A stretch of 64,000 nucleotides of DNA from Opisthocomus hoazin (taxonomy: Eukaryota > Chordata > Aves > Opisthocomiformes > Opisthocomidae). Position numbers and translations under genes: made by a program. This document shows, one piece after another, positions 26,105 through 39,178 of this stretch. Under the pieces are notes generated by a model that worked only from the letters and a program-made list of their open reading frames with translations, was not told where the DNA came from and ran no database searches. The stretch lies in the NCBI RefSeq assembly GCF_030867145.1, contig NC_134442.1, forward strand, positions 1,565,001-1,629,000. Direction: 5' to 3'. The stretch's first letter is position 1; each line of letters starts with the position of its first letter.

Positions 26105-28742
26105 CATAGAATCACAGAATCACAGATGGTAGAGGTTGGAAGGGACCTCTGTGGGTCATCTAGTCCAACCCCCCTGCCCAAGCAGGGTCACCTACTATAG
26201 GCTGTAGAGGACCTTGTTCAGGCGGGTCTTGAATATCTCCGAGAAGAAGACTCCACAACCTCCCTGGGCAGCCTGTTCCAGTGCTCTGTCACCCTCAGAG
26301 GGAAGAAGTTCTTCCTCATGTTCAGACGGAACTTCCTGTGCTTCAGTTTGTGCCCGTTGCCCCTTGTCCTGTCACTGGGCACTACTGAAAAGAGCTTGGC
26401 CCCATCCTACTGACACCCACCCTGCAGATATTTGTAAGTATATATTAGGTGCCCTCGCAGCCTTCTCTCTTCAGGCTGAACAAGCCCAGCTCCCTTAGCC
26501 TCTCCTTATAGGAGAGATGTTCCAGTCCCCTCACCATCCTCGTAGCCCTTCGCTGGACTCTCTCCAGTAGCTCTTCATCTTACTTGAACTGGGGAGCCCA
26601 GAACTGAACACAGTTCCAGATGGGGCCTCACCAGGGCAGTGTGAAGGGGAAGAAAATCCTCCCTCGACCTGCTGGCCACTCTCCTCCTAATGCATCCCAG
26701 GATCCCATTAGCTTTCTTGGCAGCCATGGCATACTGCTTGCTCATGGTTAACCTGTCGTTCACCAGGACAACCAGATCCCTCTCCGCACAGCTGCTCTCC
26801 AGCAGATCCACTCCAAGCCTGTACTGATGCATGGGGTTGTTCCTCCCCAGGAGCAGGACTCTGCATTTGCCTTTGTTGAACCGCATCAGGTTCCTCTCTG
26901 CCCAACTTTCCAGCCTATCCAGGTCACGCTGAATGGCAGCACAGCCTTCTGGTGTATATACCACACCTCCCAGTTTGGTGTCATCAGCAAATATGCTGAG
27001 GGTACATTCAAACTCTTCATCCAGGTCGTTGATGAAGAAGTGAAACAAGACTGGGCCTAGTACTGACCCCTGAGGGACACCACTAGTTACCGGTCTCCAA
27101 CTAGACTCAGCGCCGCTGACTACAACCCTCTGAGTTCTGCCATTCAGACAGTTCTCAATCCACTTCACCAACCACTCATCTAGCCCACACTTCCTGAGCT
27201 TCCCTAGGAGGATATTATGGGAGACTGTGTCGAAAGCCTTGCTGAAGTCAAGGTAGAAAACATCCACGGCTCTAACTTCATCTAGCCAGCCAGTCATGCC
27301 ATCGTAGAAAGCTATCAGATTAGTCAGGCATGATTTCCCCTTGGTGAAGCCATGCTGACTACTCCTGATAACCTTCTTTTCCTCCACTTGCTTGATGATG
27401 GCCTCCAGGATAAGCTGCTCCATCACCTTTCCCGGGATGGAGGTGAGGCTGACCGGCCTGTAGTTCCCTGGGTCCTCCTTCTTGTCCTTTTAGAAGATTG
27501 GAGTGACATTGGCCTTTCTCCAGTCCTCGGGCACCTCTCCTGTCCTCCAGGACCTCTCAAAGATGATGGAGAGTGGCTCAGCAATGACATCTGCCAGCTC
27601 CCTCAGCACTTGTGGGTGCATTCCATTGGGGCCCATGGATTTGTGGGTATCCAGATTGTTTAATCGATCCCTCACACAGTCCTCCTCAACCAAGGGAAAG
27701 TCGTCCTCTCTGTAGGTTTCTTCTCTTACCTCCAGGGCCTGGGATTCTTGAGGGCCTGCCTTGACACTGAAGACTGAAGCAAAGAAGGCATTCAGTAGCT
27801 CTGCCTTCTCTGCATCCTCTGTCACCAGGACACGCACCTCATTCAGCAGCGGCCCCACATTGTCCCTAGCCTTTCTTTTGCTGCTGATGTACTTGAAGAA
27901 GCCCTTCTTGTTGTTTTTGACATCCCTTGCCAGCTCCAATTCCAAGTGGGTCTTGGCCTTTCTCGTCACATCCCTGCACGCTCTCACCACGTTTTTGTAC
28001 TCTTCCCAAGTGGCCTGCCCCTCTTTCCACATTCCACGGACCTTTCTCTTCCACCTGATCTCCACTAGAATCTCCTTGTTCAACCATGCAGGTCTCCTTC
28101 CTCCTTTGTTATACTTCTTTCTCAGGGGGATGCACCGCTCCTGAGCGTGGAGGAAGTGACATTAAAACAGCGACCAGCACTCTTGGACCTTCCTGCCTTC
28201 GAAAGCCCTGGCCCATGCGATTCTTCCCAGTAGCTCCCTGAAGACGCCAAAGTTAGCCTTTCTGAGGTCCAAGGTTTTGATCCTGTTTATCGCCCTGCTT
28301 CCTCCATGCAGGATTCTGAACTCGACCATTCCATGGTCACTGCAGCTGAGTCTACCTCCGACCTTCACAGCCTCCACCAGTCCCTTCTTGTTTCTTAATA
28401 CAAGGTCCAGCAGAGTGCCTTTCCTTGTGGGTTCCTTCACCACTTGCGTCAGAAAGTTATCATCGATGCTCTATAGGAACCTCCTGGATTGTGCCTGCCT
28501 AGCTGTATGGTCTTCCCAGCTAATGTCAGGGTGGTTGAAGTCCCCATGAGAACCAGGGCCTGTGATTTTGAGGCTGCTTGTAGCTGCCTGTAGAAAGCCT
28601 CATCAAATCTCACCCCTGACCCTGGCACGCCAAACCTGGGCTCTTCCCTAGTGAGCTGGGTGATGTCCCCTTCCCCCTTTGAACCTCGTTTAAAGCCCTC
28701 TCAATGAGCCCCGCCAGCTCTGTTTAAAGCCCTCTCAATAAT
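26105..28742 (-). mobile_element. CR1 LINE copy 5 with 347-bp EN deletion
   Basis: The RT core frame is 26575-27426, fingers are 27490-28083, and the upstream part is 28162-28443. It carries the same Lys-to-stop change and deletion junction (about 28605) as copy 4. It differs from copy 4 in a Ser-to-Arg change near the RT core C-terminus (GCIRRR), shared with copies 6-8. Confidence 0.96.
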
Positions 28743-29612
28743 CCCCACAGCTTGTCCGACCTTCTTCTTGAGAGCCATTCCACATCCTTTTCTGTGTGGC
28801 CCCGCTCTGTACCTGCTAGAGGGGTGGGTCTAGCGGCCTGGCTGCTGGCGATGGCAGAAGGGAACACAGGTCATAGGGACCCCGCAGTTGGAAAGACCGA
28901 GTGTCTCGGGCCAGCTCCTGGTGGGAGCGCTGTGTGCGTGCGCAGTGCACTAGCGAACCTGAAGCTGGCCTAGCTCTCAAGCAAGAGGACAGAGACCTTT
29001 TCAGTCCCGTGGGTGGCATGTGGCTGCAACCTACCTGACTGATCAGCCCCAGCTTTCACAGACCTTACAAGAGGACCAGGCCTGCCAACCACCGGCCACA
29101 TCTCCACCTGCTGGAGTCAGGAAGGACTTGGAGGTGCTTGACCACGCATACCCCGAGCTGCTTCCCACCTAGGCACGTCCCCTCTGCACTACCTGTTTGG
29201 GGGCTGTGGTGATTAGGGACAGGGCTCAGCCAAACAAGCAAAGCTGTCTCTGCCAGAGTGCTCTCCCCAGAATGACCCCAGCTCTTCCTTCACATATTGC
29301 TGAAGTGTGCCCACCTCTCACACCATTCCCTCTTAACCACCTGCAAAAATCTGCTGCTGGCATCACAGAGTATCCACAGAAGACAAGTGACGTTCTCCAA
29401 GGCCACCTTCTGCCTGCTCTAAGCAGATATCGGGCACCACCTTCAGGTCAATTTTTGAAAACCAAAGCAGCGTGGAGTGCGGTTTGTTTGGGGACGTCTT
29501 CTAGTGCCTATGAAGCCATGCTGCTTCCAATTGCACGTCTGTGGCCACGCATAGCAGGCAGTGCGACTGCCCGCACCAGTGTTGGCCCAGAAGAGCAATG
29601 TAGCTGGTAGAC
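28743..29612. repeat. Module A, copy 5
   Basis: Follows CR1 copy 5. I saw no difference from module A copy 4. Confidence 0.92.
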
Positions 29613-31064
29613 CTTCAGTCTCAACCTGCCATCTGGTTCACCTCCGTTTCTGTCTTGTCTCCTGTCTCTCAGTGCTCTTCCCTCTGCCAGGCACTCTTCC
29701 CAGTCACTCCATCACCTGCCAGTGCCTTTCGCTGTTCTCGTGTTTCGATGGCAGGTGGTACCTTGAAAGCACTGTCCCAGCCATGGGACCTGCACCTATT
29801 TCTCTCCTTTCGCCTCTTTGTGCTCTGGCTGCGTGACACTTTCTTTGACCTCAGAGGCCCTTTGTGCCTGGCTCTCTCCTGCTGCTAAAGCCTGTTCCTG
29901 CAAGAGAAGAGGCAATTAGTTGGTGTCTCCTCCCTGCTATCTCACCTGCATCTCCCTGGCCTGGGCAGCTGGTGGGAACTGTCACCATCAGCCCCAGCTG
30001 TCCTAGAAGTCCTCTCCTGGCTCTGGGTGTGCTTGGCATCGAACGTGGTTCCTGAAGGAGAAGAGCAAAACTCCAAGTAACTCCTGGGCACCAACCTGCT
30101 GGGAGAGCTCATTTGAAGGCAGGTTGGCAGCAAGCCCCAAGGCTGCTCCAGGGGTGCTCCCTGTCCCGAGCTCAGCCACAGGTCCCACACCCGGCTCTCT
30201 TGTTACCAAGAGGGATTTGCTTGCATTCTCCTTTTCTTGTAATTCGTGCGTGGGTGCTGGGAAAAGAGGCAGCAGAAGGACGCACTGGCTAAAACCCCTT
30301 CTTACTGCCAGCCATAAAGGTGCCTCTCACCTGGGAGCACGAGAAGGACCCCGTGTTACCACTCTCCATTCCTTACAGGCAGTCTGAAGACTATTCACAT
30401 ATTCATTTTCATACACCACCAAAGTTTTAGCCTCATGTCCCAGCAGTTTGTTTAGAAAAACGTACAATTTAAAAACGTTTTAGAATATCAAGACACCATC
30501 TGAAGTCTCCAGCGATGTCTGAAATGTTTTGAGTTGGCTTTGTCCTGTTTCCTTAGATGCTGAAATATAAGTTAGAACAGCACCACACTCGATCACTTCT
30601 CTTTTTTTCACATGTCACACAGTGGAATAGAGATGAGAGATCTCCCAGGGAAGTGACAAAAAAGCGGGCCCTGAGCTGGAAGCCACGTGTAGCTGTGTCA
30701 GCATGGCACTGTGCTCAGAGCTAAAATCAGTACAATACATAGGCAACCAAGCAGCTCTTTCTGCAAGGTACAATTCCATGTCATACTGACAGAAGTAGAT
30801 CGTGAGAGTGCCTTGCAATTCTTAAAATGCACAATATTGCATGGCATAGACATGTCTGTTGTCTTTGCCTGCAGCAGAAGGCTGGAGTGGAAGGAAGACA
30901 CAGAGGGGACTCCTCACAGAGTCAACATGGAATGAGTAAGAAGAGGGGAAAAAAAGTCCCAGAAGCAAAGGTCAAACACATCACCAAGGCATTAAGCTTA
31001 TTAGCTTGCGGTGCGGTACAGACTGCTTGTTTTCTTTAATAACACTTGATTTTGATTGTGATAA
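29613..31064. repeat. Module B, copy 5
   Basis: Matches copy 4 wherever I compared them. No gene seen. Confidence 0.8.
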
Positions 31065-32056
31065 ACCACAATACAAACCAAAACACCATACAGCAGTCAA
31101 TGCAATAAAAAATACAGTACGTACAATAAACGCAACGCCAGGCCCTGCAATACATACCATGCAACTCAACACATACGATACGTACAATACAACACATGCA
31201 TTACAATAATGCCGTAGCATGACATACAACACAATATAGGATACAACACCAGCACCACAACACAACACGCACAGCACATACAATAGAAAATACAACACAC
31301 GCATCACATACAACACATGCTACAGCATACACTGTGTACTGCATACAGTCAAATGCATACAGTACTAAAGACAATACAAACCAAAATACAATGCCTACAA
31401 CACAAACACAGGATATAGACAAGGCAATCTACGCCACACCATACAACACCGTATCATCCAATACCATACAACACACAGTAGGCACCACACGATAAACAAT
31501 ACAATACCGACACAGCATGCAGTACATACAATGCCTGCATACAGTACAGTGCATACCCTAACCTTCATCAAATAGAATACAATAGATACAGTGCAGAACA
31601 TAAAATACAATACACCATATACCATACGTGACAGACAATGCAATGCATACTAGACAATACAAATCCCAGTAGTCGAGAAAATACAGTACAAGAAACACCA
31701 TTCCATATATTCTGTACAAAATAATACATAAAATACCTACAATAACATCAATGCCTTACTGTACAATACATTAAAGAGAACACGTAAAATACATTATGAC
31801 ACATAAAATACATAAAATGCAATACAAAATGCAGTGTAACATTATACCATACAATACCATACCATACAATAGATAACATACAGTACAATATAATACAAAC
31901 TACAATACAAAGAATACAATAAAAACCAGCAGACCATACCATAGAATACAATAAACCCCATACTGTATATACCATACAGCACATGCAATACTTACGAAAA
32001 ATAAATACCATGCCATGCAATAGAATACATACAGAAAATGCCATACCATAAAATAA
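31065..32056. repeat. ATACA-type satellite, copy 5
   Basis: Same variants as copy 4. Confidence 0.9.
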
Positions 32057-32641
32057 AGCGCAAAATTCACTCAGCCTTCTCTCCCTAGACTCAGCTTTGT
32101 GCCTGTGGATGGAGGCTGCCCATGCTTCACAGACTCCCATGCCCCATGGGCCAAGTGCCCACCCCTCCTCTGCCACTCCTTGGTACACTTCATGCTTCAC
32201 ACTTCTGATCTTCAGAGCACTGCACCAATATTAACTAATCTTCTCTCAAATTTCTTTTACCTTCTTCCACATACGCTTCCTGAGTTGTTGCCTCATGAAG
32301 ATGTCTTTGGCCTGCTCTTGTCCCTGAATTGTTATTTTGTTACTTTGAATTTGATATGTTATATAATCTGTGGGGTTGATCCCGGGGTTTGATTTATCTT
32401 GAAGATCTCAAAATGCAATCCAGCCTTACAATCGATCTATAACAAATGAAGGACTATCTTGACATTGCAATAATAGATAAAACAGACTGTCTGAAAGAGG
32501 CTTGTGTGCAGCTTGGGTATTTGAGAGGACTAGACTGAAGAAATTCAGAACTGTCATAACATGACTGCACTAACTTTTCCGGTAATTGTCTGAACCAGTA
32601 TCAACTAAATTTTGAAAAAACAAAGCATGTTGGAGGTTGAT
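32057..32641. repeat. Spacer C, copy 5
   Basis: Nothing recognised; same variants as copy 4. Confidence 0.75.
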
Positions 32642-35279
32642 CATAGAATCACAGAATCACAGATGGTAGAGGTTGGAAGGGACCTCTGTGGGTCATCTAG
32701 TCCAACCCCCCTGCCCAAGCAGGGTCACCTACTATAGGCTGTAGAGGACCTTGTTCAGGCGGGTCTTGAATATCTCCGAGAAGAAGACTCCACAACCTCC
32801 CTGGGCAGCCTGTTCCAGTGCTCTGTCACCCTCAGAGGGAAGAAGTTCTTCCTCATGTTCAGACGGAACTTCCTGTGCTTCAGTTTGTGCCCGTTGCCCC
32901 TTGTCCTGTCACTGGGCACTACTGAAAAGAGCTTGGCCCCATCCTACTGACACCCACCCTGCAGATATTTGTAAGTATATATTAGGTGCCCTCGCAGCCT
33001 TCTCTCTTCAGGCTGAACAAGCCCAGCTCCCTTAGCCTCTCCTTATAGGAGAGATGTTCCAGTCCCCTCACCATCCTCGTAGCCCTTCGCTGGACTCTCT
33101 CCAGTAGCTCTTCATCTTACTTGAACTGGGGAGCCCAGAACTGAACACAGTTCCAGATGGGGCCTCACCAGGGCAGTGTGAAGGGGAAGAAAATCCTCCC
33201 TCGACCTGCTGGCCACTCTCCTCCTAATGCATCCCAGGATCCCATTAGCTTTCTTGGCAGCCATGGCATACTGCTTGCTCATGGTTAACCTGTCGTTCAC
33301 CAGGACAACCAGATCCCTCTCCGCACAGCTGCTCTCCAGCAGATCCACTCCAAGCCTGTACTGATGCATGGGGTTGTTCCTCCCCAGGAGCAGGACTCTG
33401 CATTTGCCTTTGTTGAACCGCATCAGGTTCCTCTCTGCCCAACTTTCCAGCCTATCCAGGTCACGCTGAATGGCAGCACAGCCTTCTGGTGTATATACCA
33501 CACCTCCCAGTTTGGTGTCATCAGCAAATATGCTGAGGGTACATTCAAACTCTTCATCCAGGTCGTTGATGAAGAAGTGAAACAAGACTGGGCCTAGTAC
33601 TGACCCCTGAGGGACACCACTAGTTACCGGTCTCCAACTAGACTCAGCGCCGCTGACTACAACCCTCTGAGTTCTGCCATTCAGACAGTTCTCAATCCAC
33701 TTCACCAACCACTCATCTAGCCCACACTTCCTGAGCTTCCCTAGGAGGATATTATGGGAGACTGTGTCGAAAGCCTTGCTGAAGTCAAGGTAGAAAACAT
33801 CCACGGCTCTAACTTCATCTAGCCAGCCAGTCATGCCATCGTAGAAAGCTATCAGATTAGTCAGGCATGATTTCCCCTTGGTGAAGCCATGCTGACTACT
33901 CCTGATAACCTTCTTTTCCTCCACTTGCTTGATGATGGCCTCCAGGATAAGCTGCTCCATCACCTTTCCCGGGATGGAGGTGAGGCTGACCGGCCTGTAG
34001 TTCCCTGGGTCCTCCTTCTTGTCCTTTTAGAAGATTGGAGTGACATTGGCCTTTCTCCAGTCCTCGGGCACCTCTCCTGTCCTCCAGGACCTCTCAAAGA
34101 TGATGGAGAGTGGCTCAGCAATGACATCTGCCAGCTCCCTCAGCACTTGTGGGTGCATTCCATTGGGGCCCATGGATTTGTGGGTATCCAGATTGTTTAA
34201 TCGATCCCTCACACAGTCCTCCTCAACCAAGGGAAAGTCGTCCTCTCTGTAGGTTTCTTCTCTTACCTCCAGGGCCTGGGATTCTTGAGGGCCTGCCTTG
34301 ACACTGAAGACTGAAGCAAAGAAGGCATTCAGTAGCTCTGCCTTCTCTGCATCCTCTGTCACCAGGACACGCACCTCATTCAGCAGCGGCCCCACATTGT
34401 CCCTAGCCTTTCTTTTGCTGCTGATGTACTTGAAGAAGCCCTTCTTGTTGTTTTTGACATCCCTTGCCAGCTCCAATTCCAAGTGGGTCTTGGCCTTTCT
34501 CGTCACATCCCTGCACGCTCTCACCACGTTTTTGTACTCTTCCCAAGTGGCCTGCCCCTCTTTCCACATTCCACGGACCTTTCTCTTCCACCTGATCTCC
34601 ACTAGAATCTCCTTGTTCAACCATGCAGGTCTCCTTCCTCCTTTGTTATACTTCTTTCTCAGGGGGATGCACCGCTCCTGAGCGTGGAGGAAGTGACATT
34701 AAAACAGCGACCAGCACTCTTGGACCTTCCTGCCTTCGAAAGCCCTGGCCCATGCGATTCTTCCCAGTAGCTCCCTGAAGACGCCAAAGTTAGCCTTTCT
34801 GAGGTCCAAGGTTTTGATCCTGTTTATCGCCCTGCTTCCTCCATGCAGGATTCTGAACTCGACCATTCCATGGTCACTGCAGCTGAGTCTACCTCCGACC
34901 TTCACAGCCTCCACCAGTCCCTTCTTGTTTCTTAATACAAGGTCCAGCAGAGTGCCTTTCCTTGTGGGTTCCTTCACCACTTGCGTCAGAAAGTTATCAT
35001 CGATGCTCTATAGGAACCTCCTGGATTGTGCCTGCCTAGCTGTATGGTCTTCCCAGCTGATGTCAGGGTGGTTGAAGTCCCCATGAGAACCAGGGCCTGT
35101 GATTTTGAGGCTGCTTGTAGCTGCCTGTAGAAAGCCTCATCAAATCTCAGCCCTGACCCTGGCACGCCAAACCTGGGCTCTTCCCTAGTGAGCTGGGTGA
35201 TGTCCCCTTCCCCCTTTGAACCTCGTTTAAAGCCCTCTCAATGAGCCCCGCCAGCTCTGTTTAAAGCCCTCTCAATAAT
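32642..35279 (-). mobile_element. CR1 LINE copy 6 with 347-bp EN deletion
   Basis: The RT core frame is 33112-33963, fingers are 34027-34620, and the upstream part is 34699-34980. It shares the Lys-to-stop change and deletion (junction about 35142) with copies 4 and 5. Just past the junction it reads ATCTCAGCCC instead of ATCTCACCCC, a variant it shares with copy 8. Confidence 0.96.
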
Positions 35280-36149
35280 CCCCACAGCTTGTCCGACCTT
35301 CTTCTTGAGAGCCATTCCACATCCTTTTCTGTGTGGCCCCGCTCTGTACCTGCTAGAGGGGTGGGTCTAGCGGCCTGGCTGCTGGCGATGGCAGAAGGGA
35401 ACACAGGTCATAGGGACCCCGCAGTTGGAAAGACCGAGTGTCTCGGGCCAGCTCCTGGTGGGAGCGCTGTGTGCGTGCGCAGTGCACTAGCGAACCTGAA
35501 GCTGGCCTAGCTCTCAAGCAAGAGGACAGAGACCTTTTCAGTCCCGTGGGTGGCATGTGGCTGCAACCTACCTGACTGATCAGCCCCAGCTTTCACAGAC
35601 CTTACAAGAGGACCAGGCCTGCCAACCACCGGCCACATCTCCACCTGCTGGAGTCAGGAAGGACTTGGAGGTGCTTGACCACGCATACCCCGAGCTGCTT
35701 CCCACCTAGGCACGTCCCCTCTGCACTACCTGTTTGGGGGCTGTGGTGATTAGGGACAGGGCTCAGCCAAACAAGCAAAGCTGTCTCTGCCAGAGTGCTC
35801 TCCCCAGAATGACCCCAGCTCTTCCTTCACATATTGCTGAAGTGTGCCCACCTCTCACACCATTCCCTCTTAACCACCTGCAAAAATCTGCTGCTGGCAT
35901 CACAGAGTATCCACAGAAGACAAGTGACGTTCTCCAAGGCCACCTTCTGCCTGCTCTAAGCAGATATCGGGCACCACCTTCAGGTCAATTTTTGAAAACC
36001 AAAGCAGCGTGGAGTGCGGTTTGTTTGGGGACGTCTTCTAGTGCCTATGAAGCCATGCTGCTTCCAATTGCACGTCTGTGGCCACGCATAGCAGGCAGTG
36101 CGACTGCCCGCACCAGTGTTGGCCCAGAAGAGCAATGTAGCTGGTAGAC
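35280..36149. repeat. Module A, copy 6
   Basis: Follows CR1 copy 6 and carries the CAGCTTGTCC and AGCTTTCACAG variants. Confidence 0.92.
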
Positions 36150-37601
36150 CTTCAGTCTCAACCTGCCATCTGGTTCACCTCCGTTTCTGTCTTGTCTCCT
36201 GTCTCTCAGTGCTCTTCCCTCTGCCAGGCACTCTTCCCAGTCACTCCATCACCTGCCAGTGCCTTTCGCTGTTCTCGTGTTTCGATGGCAGGTGGTACCT
36301 TGAAAGCACTGTCCCAGCCATGGGACCTGCACCTATTTCTCTCCTTTCGCCTCTTTGTGCTCTGGCTGCGTGACACTTTCTTTGACCTCAGAGGCCCTTT
36401 GTGCCTGGCTCTCTCCTGCTGCTAAAGCCTGTTCCTGCAAGAGAAGAGGCAATTAGTTGGTGTCTCCTCCCTGCTATCTCACCTGCATCTCCCTGGCCTG
36501 GGCAGCTGGTGGGAACTGTCACCATCAGCCCCAGCTGTCCTAGAAGTCCTCTCCTGGCTCTGGGTGTGCTTGGCATCGAACGTGGTTCCTGAAGGAGAAG
36601 AGCAAAACTCCAAGTAACTCCTGGGCACCAACCTGCTGGGAGAGCTCATTTGAAGGCAGGTTGGCAGCAAGCCCCAAGGCTGCTCCAGGGGTGCTCCCTG
36701 TCCCGAGCTCAGCCACAGGTCCCACACCCGGCTCTCTTGTTACCAAGAGGGATTTGCTTGCATTCTCCTTTTCTTGTAATTCGTGCGTGGGTGCTGGGAA
36801 AAGAGGCAGCCGAAGGACGCACTGGCTAAAACCCCTTCTTACTGCCAGCCATAAAGGTGCCTCTCACCTGGGAGCACGAGAAGGACCCCGTGTTACCACT
36901 CTCCATTCCTTACAGGCAGTCTGAAGACTATTCACATATTCATTTTCATACACCACCAAAGTTTTAGCCTCATGTCCCAGCAGTTTGTTTAGAAAAACGT
37001 ACAATTTAAAAACGTTTTAGAATATCAAGACACCATCTGAAGTCTCCAGCGATGTCTGAAATGTTTTGAGTTGGCTTTGTCCTGTTTCCTTAGATGCTGA
37101 AATATAAGTTAGAACAGCACCACACTCGATCACTTCTCTTTTTTTCACATGTCACACAGTGGAATAGAGATGAGAGATCTCCCAGGGAAGTGACAAAAAA
37201 GCGGGCCCTGAGCTGGAAGCCACGTGTAGCTGTGTCAGCATGGCACTGTGCTCAGAGCTAAAATCAGTACAATACATAGGCAACCAAGCAGCTCTTTCTG
37301 CAAGGTACAATTCCATGTCATACTGACAGAAGTAGATCGTGAGAGTGCCTTGCAATTCTTAAAATGCACAATATTGCATGGCATAGACATGTCTGTTGTC
37401 TTTGCCTGCAGCAGAAGGCTGGAGTGGAAGGAAGACACAGAGGAGACTCCTCACAGAGTCAACATGGAATGAGTAAGAAGAGGGGAAAAAAAGTCCCAGA
37501 AGCAAAGGTCAAACACATCACCAAGGCATTAAGCTTATTAGCTTGCGGTGCGGTACAGACTGCTTGTTTTCTTTAATAACACTTGATTTTGATTGTGATA
37601 A
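36150..37601. repeat. Module B, copy 6
   Basis: Has the private variant GGCAGCCGAAGGACG near 36808. It also has ACAGAGGAGACTCC near 37437, otherwise seen only in copy 2. No gene seen. Confidence 0.8.
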
Positions 37602-38593
37602 ACCACAATACAAACCAAAACACCATACAGCAGTCAATGCAATAAAAAATACAGTACGTACAATAAACGCAACGCCAGGCCCTGCAATACATACCATGCA
37701 ACTCAACACATACGATACGTACAATACAACACATGCATTACAATAATGCCGTAGCATGACATACAACACAATATAGGATACAACACCAGCACCACAACAC
37801 AACACGCACAGCACATACAATAGAAAATACAACACACGCATCACATACAACACATGCTACAGCATACACTGTGTACTGCATACAGTCAAATGCATACAGT
37901 ACTAAAGACAATACAAACCAAAATACAATGCCTACAACACAAACACAGGATATAGACAAGGCAATCTACGCCACACCATACAACACCGTATCATCCAATA
38001 CCATACAACACACAGTAGGCACCACACGATAAACAATACAATACCGACACAGCATGCAGTACATACAATGCCTGCATACAGTACAGTGCATACCCTAACC
38101 TTCATCAAATAGAATACAATAGATACAGTGCAGAACATAAAATACAATACACCATATACCATACGTGACAGACAATGCAATGCATACTAGACAATACAAA
38201 TCCCAGTAGTCGAGAAAATACAGTACAAGAAACACCATTCCATATATTCTGTACAAAATAATACATAAAATACCTACAATAAAATCAATGCCTTACTGTA
38301 CAATACATTAAAGAGAACACGTAAAATACATTATGACACATAAAATACATAAAATGCAATACAAAATGCAGTGTAACATTATACCATACAATACCATACC
38401 ATACAATAGATAACATACAGTACAATATAATACAAACTACAATACAAAGAATACAATAAAAACCAGCAGACCATACCATAGAATACAATAAACCCCATAC
38501 TGTATATACCATACAGCACATGCAATACTTACGAAAAATAAATACCATGCCATGCAATAGAATACATACAGAAAATGCCATACCATAAAATAA
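37602..38593. repeat. ATACA-type satellite, copy 6
   Basis: Reads AATAAAATCAATGCC near 38280, returning to the copy 1 and 2 form. Confidence 0.9.
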
Positions 38594-39178
38594 AGCGCAA
38601 AATTCACTCAGCCTTCTCTCCCTAGACTCAGCTTTGTGCCTGTGGATGGAGGCTGCCCATGCTTCACAGACTCCCATGCCCCATGGGCCAAGTGCCCACC
38701 CCTCCTCTGCCACTCCTTGGTACACTTCATGCTTCACACTTCTGATCTTCAGAGCACTGCACCCATATTAACTAATCTTCTCTCAAATTTCTTTTACCTT
38801 CTTCCACATACGCTTCCTGAGTTGTTGCCTCATGAAGATGTCTTTGGCCTGCTCTTGTCCCTGAATTGTTATTTTGTTACTTTGAATTTGATATGTTATA
38901 TAATCTGTGGGGTTGATCCCGGGGTTTGATTTATCTTGAAGATCTCAAAATGCAATCCAGCCTTACAATCGATCTATAACAAATGAAGGACTATCTTGAC
39001 ATTGCAATAATAGATAAAACAGACTGTCTGAAAGAGGCTTGTGTGCAGCTTGGGTATTTGAGAGGACTAGACTGAAGAAATTCAGAACTGTCATAACATG
39101 ACTGCACTAACTTTTCCGGTAATTGTCTGAACCAGTATCAACTAAATTTTGAAAAAACAAAGCATGTTGGAGGTTGAT
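38594..39178. repeat. Spacer C, copy 6
   Basis: Nothing recognised. It has the private reading GCACCCATATTAAC near 38758. Confidence 0.75.
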